Below, piece by piece: positions 51,513-59,277 of a stretch of 64,000 bases of DNA. The stretch's first letter is position 1. The number at the start of each line of letters is the position of its first letter. The stretch comes from CAG-245 sp963621875. GTDB lineage: Bacteria > Bacillota > Clostridia > TANB77 > CAG-508. The notes under the pieces are model-generated. The model was not told the DNA's origin. It saw only the letters and a list, made by a program, of their open reading frames with translations, and searched no databases. A program made the translations under genes and the position numbers. The stretch is from NCBI GenBank assembly GCA_963621875.1, contig CAVFFR010000002.1, positions 1-64,000 of the forward strand. The letters are read 5' to 3'.

Positions 51513-51541
51513 ATTATATTACTTATCTAATTGTACAACAA
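51513..51541 (-). promoter_or_regulatory. Promoter of the Tad-like operon
   Basis: TTGTTG at 51536-51541, 17 bases, then TATAAT at 51513-51518. A small TGTCA/TGACA palindrome lies just downstream, in the leader before cpaB. Confidence 0.65.
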
Positions 51542-51548
51542 AATGTAA

Positions 51549-51575
51549 CAAAAAACAACAGATATTATCTGTTGT
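51549..51575 (-). terminator. Terminator upstream of the Tad-like operon
   Basis: ACAACAGATA/TATCTGTTGT with a one-base centre, followed by TTTTTT on the minus strand. It ends the 51614 gene transcript just before the operon promoter. Confidence 0.8.
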
Positions 51576-51613
51576 AATTCAAGTTTAATTTTTCTGTAAT
51601 ATTTTTGTAATAT

Positions 51614-52060
51614 TTATTTTCTATACCAACCTCTGTTATATCCATAATATCCTCTATTATTTCTATTACAACTACATCCATTATTGTTGTTACATCCACA
51701 AGTATTACCATTATCGTTATCATCGTCGTCATCGTCGTTATTTATAACTTCATTAGCACTTAATGTATCAGTTCTTATACGGTTTGCTCTTATGTTGTTT
51801 GCTCTTAAATTTCTTATAGTAAGTCCATCATTGTCTATAATTTTGCAAATCAGCTGGACAATACTTGCTGTAATAAATGCTAAAATTGTATACACTATAG
51901 CATTTACTAAGAAAGATTCATCAAATGCAGTAAATGCTAATATTAAATAGATTGCGAAAAATGTTGCCGCTACTAAAAATGGACATTTAAGTATTTTTTG
52001 GAAAACAACCGCCAATATTATTGTTGCTATTGGTAAAGCAAAAAATAATAATAAATCCAT
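51614..52060 (-). CDS. Membrane protein with pentapeptide-like repeats and Asp/Asn/Cys-rich tail
   Basis: The 148-residue protein has three membrane helices in the first 75 residues. Five tandem pentads (LRANN, IRANR, IRTDT, LSANE, VINND) have the regular spacing of pentapeptide repeats. They are followed by an Asp/Asn run and a CGCNNNNGCSCNRNNRGYYGY tail, the last part similar to Gly/Tyr-rich spore-coat tails. Such a mix is unusual. It has its own terminator and is not clearly part of the pilus operon. Confidence 0.62.
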   Translation of the reverse strand: MDLLLFFALPIATIILAVVFQKILKCPFLVAATFFAIYLILAFTAFDESFLVNAIVYTILAFITASIVQLICKIIDNDGLTIRNLRANNIRANRIRTDTLSANEVINNDDDDDDNDNGNTCGCNNNNGCSCNRNNRGYYGYNRGWYRK

Positions 52061-52121
52061 ACTAATTACTCCTTTTATCTTTTTTATATATAATATGGAT
52101 TTATTATTATTTATGTTACTT

Positions 52122-52859
52122 TTAATTATAATTCACTTCTACAAGGTACAAACCATATGGTGGAAGTGTTTTTCCCGCCCTTTGTCTATTTTTTGATTCT
52201 ATTATTTCCGATATTTCTTCTGGTTTTATTTTTCCTAGTCCAACATCTAACAATGTTCCTGATATTATTCTAACCATATTGTATAGAAAACCATTTCCAG
52301 TAAGCTCTATTATTATTTTTTCTCCTTCTTGTTTTACTATTGCTTTGTAAATAGTTCTAACACTATTCTTAGAACTTGTTCCACTTGATTTAAAAGCTTT
52401 AAAATCGTGTTCACCTTCAAAATATTTTGATGCTTGTTCCATTTTTTTAACATCTAATTTGAAGGGATATGAATATTCCAAATTTCTATATATTGCTGTC
52501 CCACATTTTGAATTGTTTATTATGTATCTATATGTTTTATGTTTTGCATTATATCTACTATGAAATCTTTCATCAACATCTTCGGCTTCTTTTATTACTA
52601 TGCTGTTTTTTAATTGTGAATTTATTGCAAGTGGTAGTTTTTCTATTGCTATTTTAGAATTTGTTTTGAAGTTCGCAACTTGCCCAAGTGCGTGAACTCC
52701 TGCATCAGTTCTGCCAGAGCCGATTAGGTCAACATCTTCTTTTGTAATATTATAAATGGCCTTTTCTATTTCTCCTTGTATATTTAATTTGTTTGCTTGT
52801 TTTTGCCATCCATTATAGCATTTTCCATCATATTCTATTGTTAGTTTTATATTTCTCAT
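52122..52859 (-). CDS. truA: tRNA pseudouridine(38-40) synthase
   Basis: The 245-residue TruA is normal in length. It has IEYDGKCYNGWQKQ at the start, the catalytic Asp in LIGSGRTDAGVHALGQVANF, and FLYNMVRIISGTLLDVGLG near the end. It makes pseudouridine at positions 38-40 of the tRNA anticodon stem-loop. The gap to cdaA upstream holds a heptamer repeat, so it may have its own message. Confidence 0.96.
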   Translation of the reverse strand: MRNIKLTIEYDGKCYNGWQKQANKLNIQGEIEKAIYNITKEDVDLIGSGRTDAGVHALGQVANFKTNSKIAIEKLPLAINSQLKNSIVIKEAEDVDERFHSRYNAKHKTYRYIINNSKCGTAIYRNLEYSYPFKLDVKKMEQASKYFEGEHDFKAFKSSGTSSKNSVRTIYKAIVKQEGEKIIIELTGNGFLYNMVRIISGTLLDVGLGKIKPEEISEIIESKNRQRAGKTLPPYGLYLVEVNYN

Positions 52860-52860
52860 T

Positions 52861-52935
52861 TATTGTAGAAGTTAGAAATAAAATTTAGAAGTCGGAAGTA
52901 TTCTAACCTCTATCCTCCAACTTCTAACTTCCAAC
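52861..52935. repeat. Degenerate 7-bp tandem repeat
   Basis: On the minus strand, runs of AGTTGGA, AGTTAGA, AGTTGGA, GGATAGA and GGTTAGA fill the stretch between cdaA and truA. The two ends are partly inverse (TTCTAACTTC against GAAGTTAGAA), so the RNA could also fold. Confidence 0.65.
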
Positions 52936-52939
52936 TTGT

Positions 52940-53872
52940 TTAATTATTTGTTTGTTCTTCTGTAGATTTTTTCTCGTTTTTTATTTTTCTTATATTTTTT
53001 AATCTTTTAATTTTGTTTTCTTTTCTGTTTTCTAGTCTATCTGTAACTATATTTTTTATTAATATTTTCTTTAAAGCATCTTCTTTTACATCAGCTATAA
53101 GTGTTCCATCTTTTGCTATAGATACTTTTCCAGATTCTTCTGATACTACAATAGCAATTGCATCATATTCTTTTGATATTCCGACAGCTGCTCTATGTCT
53201 AGTTCCTAAATCTTTTGATATATCGTTGCTATTGGCTAGTGGTAATATGCAAGCTGCTGCTTCTATTTTATTATTATTTATTATTACAGCTCCATCATGT
53301 AGAGGTGTTTTTGGTACAAATATATTTACTAATATTTGTGGTGATATTTCTGAATCCATTTCTATTCCTGTTGCTACAATATCACTTAGACTAATGTCCC
53401 TTTGTATTACAATTAGTGCTCCTGTTTTTGTTTTTGCCATCTCTTGTACAGCTATAACTATTTTGTATATGTTTTCTCTTGTTCTTACTTCTAGGTTTTT
53501 TTCCATTCCAAAAAAGTTTGTTAGCTTGTTAGTTCCTAGTTGTTCTAGGGCTCTTCTAATCTCTGGTTGGAATATTACAACTAATGCTATAACTCCAGAT
53601 GGTAAGAACGCTGTTAGTATAGAATGTACTATGTTTAGATTTAGCAATCCACTTATCCATGTTATTAATATAAAGAATATAATTCCTTTTATTAATTGTA
53701 TTGCTCTTGAATTTTTTGCTAGTTTTAATATTTTTACTATTATGTAAATTACTATTGCTAAGTCTAATATTAATGAAACTAATTTTATTGGATATTGTTG
53801 TAATAAACTAAAATACTCAGAAATATCTTTTCCCCATACAGCTACTATATCAGTTATAAAATTTTCTTTCAT
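52940..53872 (-). CDS. cdaA: CdaA diadenylate cyclase (membrane)
   Basis: The 310-residue protein has three N-terminal membrane helices, then a DAC domain with LHDGAVIINNNKIEAAAC (DGA) and GTRHRAAVGISKEYDAIAI (RHR). The C-terminal tail is Lys-rich. It makes c-di-AMP for potassium and cell-wall homeostasis. The usual partner genes cdaR and glmM are not next to it. Instead a 37-codon membrane peptide gene precedes it and a heptamer repeat and truA follow. Confidence 0.95.
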   Translation of the reverse strand: MKENFITDIVAVWGKDISEYFSLLQQYPIKLVSLILDLAIVIYIIVKILKLAKNSRAIQLIKGIIFFILITWISGLLNLNIVHSILTAFLPSGVIALVVIFQPEIRRALEQLGTNKLTNFFGMEKNLEVRTRENIYKIVIAVQEMAKTKTGALIVIQRDISLSDIVATGIEMDSEISPQILVNIFVPKTPLHDGAVIINNNKIEAAACILPLANSNDISKDLGTRHRAAVGISKEYDAIAIVVSEESGKVSIAKDGTLIADVKEDALKKILIKNIVTDRLENRKENKIKRLKNIRKIKNEKKSTEEQTNN

Positions 53873-53901
53873 TTTTTATTCCTTTTCTGTTATATTTTAT
53901 A

Positions 53902-54015
53902 TTAGTGGAATATGTAATATATTAGTGTTCCACCAACAGCTACTATCATTAATAGTGCAAGTATTGCTGCTGTTATTTTTATAAATATTTTTCCTGCTTC
54001 GTGTTTTTTTGCCAT
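53902..54015 (-). CDS. Small membrane peptide (37 residues)
   Basis: The ATG at 54015 lies six bases after AGGAGG, and a stop follows after 37 codons. A basic start (MAKKHEAGKIFIK) leads to one membrane helix (ILALLMIVAVGGTLIYYI). Peptides of this type occur as short DUF4044-like genes in Bacillota. It is transcribed towards cdaA, 29 bases away, so it may be in the same message. Function is unknown. Confidence 0.7.
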   Translation of the reverse strand: MAKKHEAGKIFIKITAAILALLMIVAVGGTLIYYIFH

Positions 54016-54062
54016 AATTCTATCCTCCTATAAAAAACTACTTATATTGTAACATCTTTTTA

Positions 54063-56033
54063 TTATTTTTTCAATATTTCTGCCAATGTTATTATGTACA
54101 TTGCATGTGACCAGCCTAAACCTATTATCCAGTTTGGCTTCATAGTAGTATTATCTACTTGTTCAGATAACATTCCTAAATTTGTTGCACTTTTGGTAAC
54201 AAATTCAAAACATTCTAACGCTTTTTTTCTACTTCCCGATTTTAAATAATACATTGCCATCCATAAAGTTGCTATTGGCCAAGGACTTTTTCCTTCCATG
54301 TAACTATCTTGTTCAAATCTTAGATATCCACTAGTATAGGTCCTTAATGTTAAGTTTATCTTTTCAACTGTATTTAGCACTTTCTTCTCATTTGGTGATA
54401 ATAATTCAAAAGGATAAACCGTTCCAATTATACTAACATCCATTTTTTTATCGTTTGTATTTCTGCGTAATATTTTAGTATTTTCATCACAAAGATTTTT
54501 TTCTACATATTTTTTTATCTCATTTATTTCGCTTTTTATTTTAAGTGTGTTTTTTGAGATTTGTTCCAATTTTAGTCTATTGTTTTCATATTTGCTTTTT
54601 GTTTTTTCATATATTTGTATCATAGCGTTTAATGCCGCATATATGCTTGCCAAAGAATATATATGAATTCCTTCTTCCATTTCCCATAAGTCATAGCTTA
54701 AATGTTTATATATTTTATCTGTTTCTTTTCCAGATTTCTTTGCCATTTCTTCTATTTCTTTTTTTACTATATCTTCTTCATCTTTTTTATCAAATATATT
54801 GTCTAAATATTTAAATAAGAAGTTTAAAGCATTTTCACACATTTTTAAATTGTTTGATAAAAATTTTTCGTCCTTTGTTTTTAGGTAGTGTTCATATATT
54901 CCAAATATTACACTTGATGTTTCATCTATTTGATAGCCCCAGCAAGGTGCTAATGTTCCATCTGTATAAAATCTCTGTTCCCACATTCCATTTGGACTTT
55001 GAGTCTTTTTACAAAAATTATCATAAAATTTTTCTGTTTCTTTGTTCATATCTAAAATGTCTAATGCTTTTGTAATAAATACCGCATCTCTTGTCCAACA
55101 GTATGAATATCTTCCACTTTTTTCTAGTTTTTCGTCAACTTCGATTGTTGCAGATATTCCACCAGTTTCTTCATTTCTCAATAGTGGAAATAGCAATATG
55201 GTTCTCTTATATATATCTTTTACTTTTTGGTTTATCGATTTATTTTGACTGTCATCTATTTTTAGTGAATCGTGTTTACTTAGATAATTATTCCAATATT
55301 TTTTAGCTTGTTCATATTCTTTTTTTGAATCTATTTTTTTTAGGTTTGTTATTTTTTCTTCTAGTTCATCTATTGTTTTAAAATTTTTATTTTCTTCTAT
55401 ATAAATATATAATGAAAATTCTACTTTTTCTCCTGGTTGTAGTAATCCTATTGAATAACTTATTGCCGAATCGTTAGACATTCCTATATAATCTTTATCT
55501 TGTAATACAGCATCTCTAATGAAATTGTCTACATCATTTAATCTATGTCCATCTATATTTTGTTTTGCAAATGTTACAAAAGAGTATTCGTGATTATATT
55601 GTATTAATCCATTTTCGATTATTTTTGCAGATACCATATTATTGGAATTACTAAGTAGTTTTGAACGAGCTATTAATTTTAGGTCTAATTCAATTTTATT
55701 GTTATTGGTGAAAGTGTATTTTTTTACTAATATATTGTTTTTTATTGTTACAAAATCTGTTTGTTTTATCTTTATATTAAAATATGTATTTTCTATTTCT
55801 GTGTTTAGTATATTCGTTCCTTCTGTATAATATTGTTCATATTTGTTGTTTATATCATCATGCATATATATTATTGCAGAGTCATTTATTTTCATTCCTA
55901 TATGAAACATATCTAAAAATTGTCTATAATCGACATTTGGATAATACATCCTCAACATTTCGCCTTTACTACTAAAGGTTGATTTTATGTTTTTATTTCC
56001 AATTATAGCATCATTAAAAAACTTATTACTCAT
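54063..56033 (-). CDS. GH15-family glucoamylase-like glycoside hydrolase
   Basis: The 656-residue protein has an N-terminal beta-sandwich (about 1-260; YYPNVDYRQFLDMFHIGM) and an (alpha/alpha)6 barrel with the GH15 signature SGRYSYCWTRDAVFITKALD. Later motifs are SPNGMWEQRFYTDG and CWGYQIDETSSVIFGIYEHY, with WPIATLWMAMYYLKSG and GLGWSHAMYII near the end. There is no signal peptide, so it probably acts inside the cell on alpha-glucans such as glycogen or trehalose-type sugars. It overlaps the beta-CASP gene stop by one base. Confidence 0.88.
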   Translation of the reverse strand: MSNKFFNDAIIGNKNIKSTFSSKGEMLRMYYPNVDYRQFLDMFHIGMKINDSAIIYMHDDINNKYEQYYTEGTNILNTEIENTYFNIKIKQTDFVTIKNNILVKKYTFTNNNKIELDLKLIARSKLLSNSNNMVSAKIIENGLIQYNHEYSFVTFAKQNIDGHRLNDVDNFIRDAVLQDKDYIGMSNDSAISYSIGLLQPGEKVEFSLYIYIEENKNFKTIDELEEKITNLKKIDSKKEYEQAKKYWNNYLSKHDSLKIDDSQNKSINQKVKDIYKRTILLFPLLRNEETGGISATIEVDEKLEKSGRYSYCWTRDAVFITKALDILDMNKETEKFYDNFCKKTQSPNGMWEQRFYTDGTLAPCWGYQIDETSSVIFGIYEHYLKTKDEKFLSNNLKMCENALNFLFKYLDNIFDKKDEEDIVKKEIEEMAKKSGKETDKIYKHLSYDLWEMEEGIHIYSLASIYAALNAMIQIYEKTKSKYENNRLKLEQISKNTLKIKSEINEIKKYVEKNLCDENTKILRRNTNDKKMDVSIIGTVYPFELLSPNEKKVLNTVEKINLTLRTYTSGYLRFEQDSYMEGKSPWPIATLWMAMYYLKSGSRKKALECFEFVTKSATNLGMLSEQVDNTTMKPNWIIGLGWSHAMYIITLAEILKK

Positions 56034-57697
56034 TAGTTTTTCTCCTCTTTGTTCTCTATTATTTCTACTATTTTTCTTTCAAGTTCTTTTACTCTTTCGT
56101 TTATTCTCTTTATTTCTTCATCGTCTTTATCTTGACCAAGCATATCTTCTTTTACTATATTTTTCATATCTTCTATTTCTTCTTGTAATGTTTCCATTCT
56201 CTCTAATACTTGTAACCTTAGATATTGTTCATCAACTTTCTTATTGAATCTCTTTTCCATTGATAAGTTATCATCTAATGTGTAGCTTTCTGCATATCCT
56301 GGTATTGTAACTGGAATTTGTGTACTCTCTACTAATTTATTTTTTAATATTAATTGTGCATTTGGTTCTCCATGTACTAAGAATATGTGTTTTGGCTTTT
56401 TGATAAATGAATAAACAAAGTTTAATAACCATTCTTGGTCAGCGTGTCCTGAGTATGCTTCTATATATTCAACTCTTGCATTTACGCTAAATTCTTCTCC
56501 GAATATTTTTACTTTTTTTGCTCCATCCACTATTGATCTTCCAAGTGTTCCTGGTGCTTGGTAGCCAACAAATAATATTGTGCTATTTGGATTCCAAATG
56601 TTGTGTTTTAAATGATGTTTTATTCTTCCTACTTCGCACATTCCGCTTGCTGATATTATTACAGATGGCTCATTGCTCTCGTTTAGTGCTTTTGATTCAT
56701 CTGCTGTTTTTGTGAATTTTAATCCTGGAAATTCTAATGGGTTATCGCCTCTTGCCATTAGTGCTTTTGTTGTATCATCAAATAAATCCATATTTTTCTT
56801 AAACACTTCTGTTGCTGATATTGCAAGTGGACTGTCTACATATACTGGTGCTTTCATTAATGTTTCATATTCTTCTAAGAATTTAGGAGATTTATTTTCT
56901 GAGTCTTTTATCATATTTAATTCATATAACACTTCTTGTGTTCTTCCAACTGCAAAAGAAGGAATTACTACTGTTCCATTGTGTTCAAGAGTTTCTGTTA
57001 CTATATCCAAGAATTGTTGTGCTTTGTTTGCAGATTTCATATGTAATCTATCTCCATATGTAGACTCCATTACTAGATAATCTGCATCTTCTATCATTGT
57101 TGGCTCTGAAAGTAAAGGTAGATCGTTATTTCCAATGTCTCCTGTAAAAACTGCTTTTACTTCCTTGTCATCTTCTTTTACCCACACTTCAATTATTGCA
57201 GACCCTAGCATGTGTCCTGCATCATTAAATCTTACATGTATATTTTCATCTATTTCTATTATTTCATCATATTTTATTGGGCTAAATATTTCTAAACATT
57301 TTGTTGCATCTTCTGCTGTATATAGTGGTGGACGTGTTGGAAGTCCTTTTCTTTTTCTTTTCTTGTTCTTCCATTCATTCTCTTGTTCTTGGATATGTCC
57401 ACTATCAGGTAACATTATGGCACATAAATCGCAAGTTGCTTTTGTAGTGTAAATAGGTCCTTTAAATCCTTCATTATATAATTTAGGAATTCTTCCAGAA
57501 TGATCAATGTGAGCGTGTGTTAAAAGCATAAAGTCTATTTCGTTTGGATTATATAAAAATGGTGCTTCGTTTTCTAATTCATCTTTTGCCTTTCCTTGAT
57601 ACATTCCACAGTCTACTAAGAATTTCTTTCCTGCTCCTTCTACTAAAAAGTTAGAGCCAGTTACTGTTTTTGCAGCTCCCAAAAAAGTTATATTCAT
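56033..57697 (-). CDS. Beta-CASP metallo-beta-lactamase-fold RNA hydrolase-like protein
   Basis: The protein has 554 residues from the ATG at 57697, eight bases after AAGGGAG. The MBL domain has VDCGMYQGK, LLTHAHIDHSGRIPKL (HxHxDH) and a later FTGDIGNN. The beta-CASP insert has VMESTYGDRLH, VVIPSFAVGRTQEVLYEL and IISASGMCEVGRIKHHLKHN, and VHGEPNAQ follows. This is the YSH1/CPSF-73-like group found in bacteria and archaea. The last about 70 residues are a coiled coil not usual in the family. Likely a cytoplasmic RNase. Confidence 0.9.
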   Translation of the reverse strand: MNITFLGAAKTVTGSNFLVEGAGKKFLVDCGMYQGKAKDELENEAPFLYNPNEIDFMLLTHAHIDHSGRIPKLYNEGFKGPIYTTKATCDLCAIMLPDSGHIQEQENEWKNKKRKRKGLPTRPPLYTAEDATKCLEIFSPIKYDEIIEIDENIHVRFNDAGHMLGSAIIEVWVKEDDKEVKAVFTGDIGNNDLPLLSEPTMIEDADYLVMESTYGDRLHMKSANKAQQFLDIVTETLEHNGTVVIPSFAVGRTQEVLYELNMIKDSENKSPKFLEEYETLMKAPVYVDSPLAISATEVFKKNMDLFDDTTKALMARGDNPLEFPGLKFTKTADESKALNESNEPSVIISASGMCEVGRIKHHLKHNIWNPNSTILFVGYQAPGTLGRSIVDGAKKVKIFGEEFSVNARVEYIEAYSGHADQEWLLNFVYSFIKKPKHIFLVHGEPNAQLILKNKLVESTQIPVTIPGYAESYTLDDNLSMEKRFNKKVDEQYLRLQVLERMETLQEEIEDMKNIVKEDMLGQDKDDEEIKRINERVKELERKIVEIIENKEEKN

Positions 57698-57711
57698 TCG
57701 TTTTTCTCCCT

Positions 57712-59265
57712 TCATCTTTTACCTTTAATAAATACTGGTATTTTTTTATCTAACTTGACATTTAGCTGATTTAAGTTATTTACTATTTCGTTGTCTTTTT
57801 CTTGTGCGTCTTTCGCATCATATACATTAATAGTTATGTAATAATTTATTTTATCAATAAGTTTTTCTTTTTTAGTATTTGTTATTTTTATTGCTATTTC
57901 TTGCAGTTCTACTATTTTAGTATAGAATATGTTTTTTAAAATTGTGTAACAAAGGCTAGCACTTTCTGAAAAATTTGTTATTAACTCTTTATCTATACCG
58001 TTGTCTATTATAACATTCATTGCTTTTTTTAATGGGTCTTGTAGTTCTTCTATATCTTTTATATATTCGTTTTTTGAAATAGGTAATAAACAATAATATC
58101 TAAATTTATAAACTATTTTTTCTAGCATTGTTTTATCAGCAATATTTTCTATTTCATCTGTTAATATTTCCAAAAATTCTTTTTGGATATTTATAATGCT
58201 TTGTCTTCTTAATTCTTCATTTTCAATGTTGGCAATCACTTTATTTAATAAAGTATATTCATTTTCTATTAAAGTTTTCTGGTTAATAAATTCTCTTGGT
58301 TCCAACATTTTATTTTTTTGTTTTAGTTCTTCTAACTTTTGATTTCTTTCTTGTCCTAATATTTTTATAAGATATTTTACACTAAATATTTTATCTTTAT
58401 TTTCTAATTTCTCATTTCTGCTATAATATTCTTTTTGTAATTTTGTCTTATCATTTATAATTTCATCTAATTGTTTTATTTCATTAGTTATTTTTTTCTT
58501 TTCTAGTGTTATTTCATTTAAAAATTTAGTTCTATCATTTACTAATTCTAATTGTGCTTTTTTTATTTTTTGCTGATTAAATATTTCTTTTTTCAAGTCT
58601 TCGTCTTGTTCTGCTATTAAAGCTATTATTGTAGCATAAATTTTTTCTTCAAAAAGATACGAATTTATGAGTGTGTTTGAAAATTCGTTCTCATTTATCT
58701 TTACATTAGATAAAAGTATGTTTTGGAATATTAAATTTTTGATTATTTCTTCTTCCTTTAATCCGCTATTCCAAGACCAGCCATCAAAATCTCTTATTAC
58801 TTCACAGTTGTTTATACATCTTGCTTCTAACATAAATTCCTTTATTGCTTTTCCGTAATAAGTTTGTCCCGAATTTTCTTCTATATTTTTTCTTCTTTCC
58901 TCATATATTTTTTCTAACGAATATAGTAAATCGTTCTCGTTTGCATATACAAGTATTTCACCTTTTCTTGCATCAATTTTACAAATCTCGTTTATCTCCT
59001 CCAAAGGCTTACTTGCTTCTGTTTTTGGCGTTACTATTTTTATTTGTTTGCAATCTTCTTTTACTATATAAAGAATTTTTTCCATAAAGTTTTCTTTTGA
59101 ATTTGCATTTATTTTTGCAATACTGTAATCTCTATATCCGCTTTCTATTTTGTATAACATACTTAATAATAAATTTTTTACAGATTCATCAAATGGCTTT
59201 TCTTCTAGTATTTGTTCTAATCTGTTATTATATTCGTTAGAGCTAATGTTTGAAAATATATTCAT
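57712..59265 (-). CDS. Large coiled-coil protein, unknown function
   Basis: The 517-residue protein has no signal or membrane segment. The N-terminal third is mixed alpha/beta (IKIVTPKTEASKPLEE, GEILVYANENDLLYSLE). The rest is long helices rich in Lys, Glu, Asn and Ile, which suggests a filament or scaffold. It starts 12 bases after ftsK and is translated just ahead of the beta-CASP gene. I do not recognise it. Confidence 0.65.
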   Translation of the reverse strand: MNIFSNISSNEYNNRLEQILEEKPFDESVKNLLLSMLYKIESGYRDYSIAKINANSKENFMEKILYIVKEDCKQIKIVTPKTEASKPLEEINEICKIDARKGEILVYANENDLLYSLEKIYEERRKNIEENSGQTYYGKAIKEFMLEARCINNCEVIRDFDGWSWNSGLKEEEIIKNLIFQNILLSNVKINENEFSNTLINSYLFEEKIYATIIALIAEQDEDLKKEIFNQQKIKKAQLELVNDRTKFLNEITLEKKKITNEIKQLDEIINDKTKLQKEYYSRNEKLENKDKIFSVKYLIKILGQERNQKLEELKQKNKMLEPREFINQKTLIENEYTLLNKVIANIENEELRRQSIINIQKEFLEILTDEIENIADKTMLEKIVYKFRYYCLLPISKNEYIKDIEELQDPLKKAMNVIIDNGIDKELITNFSESASLCYTILKNIFYTKIVELQEIAIKITNTKKEKLIDKINYYITINVYDAKDAQEKDNEIVNNLNQLNVKLDKKIPVFIKGKR

Positions 59266-59277
59266 AAAACTCTCCCT

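Noticed and set aside
51684..51760. Microsatellite in the ATC/GTC-rich stretch
   Set aside because: It encodes the acidic run of the membrane protein at 51614. The frame is intact, so it is coding.
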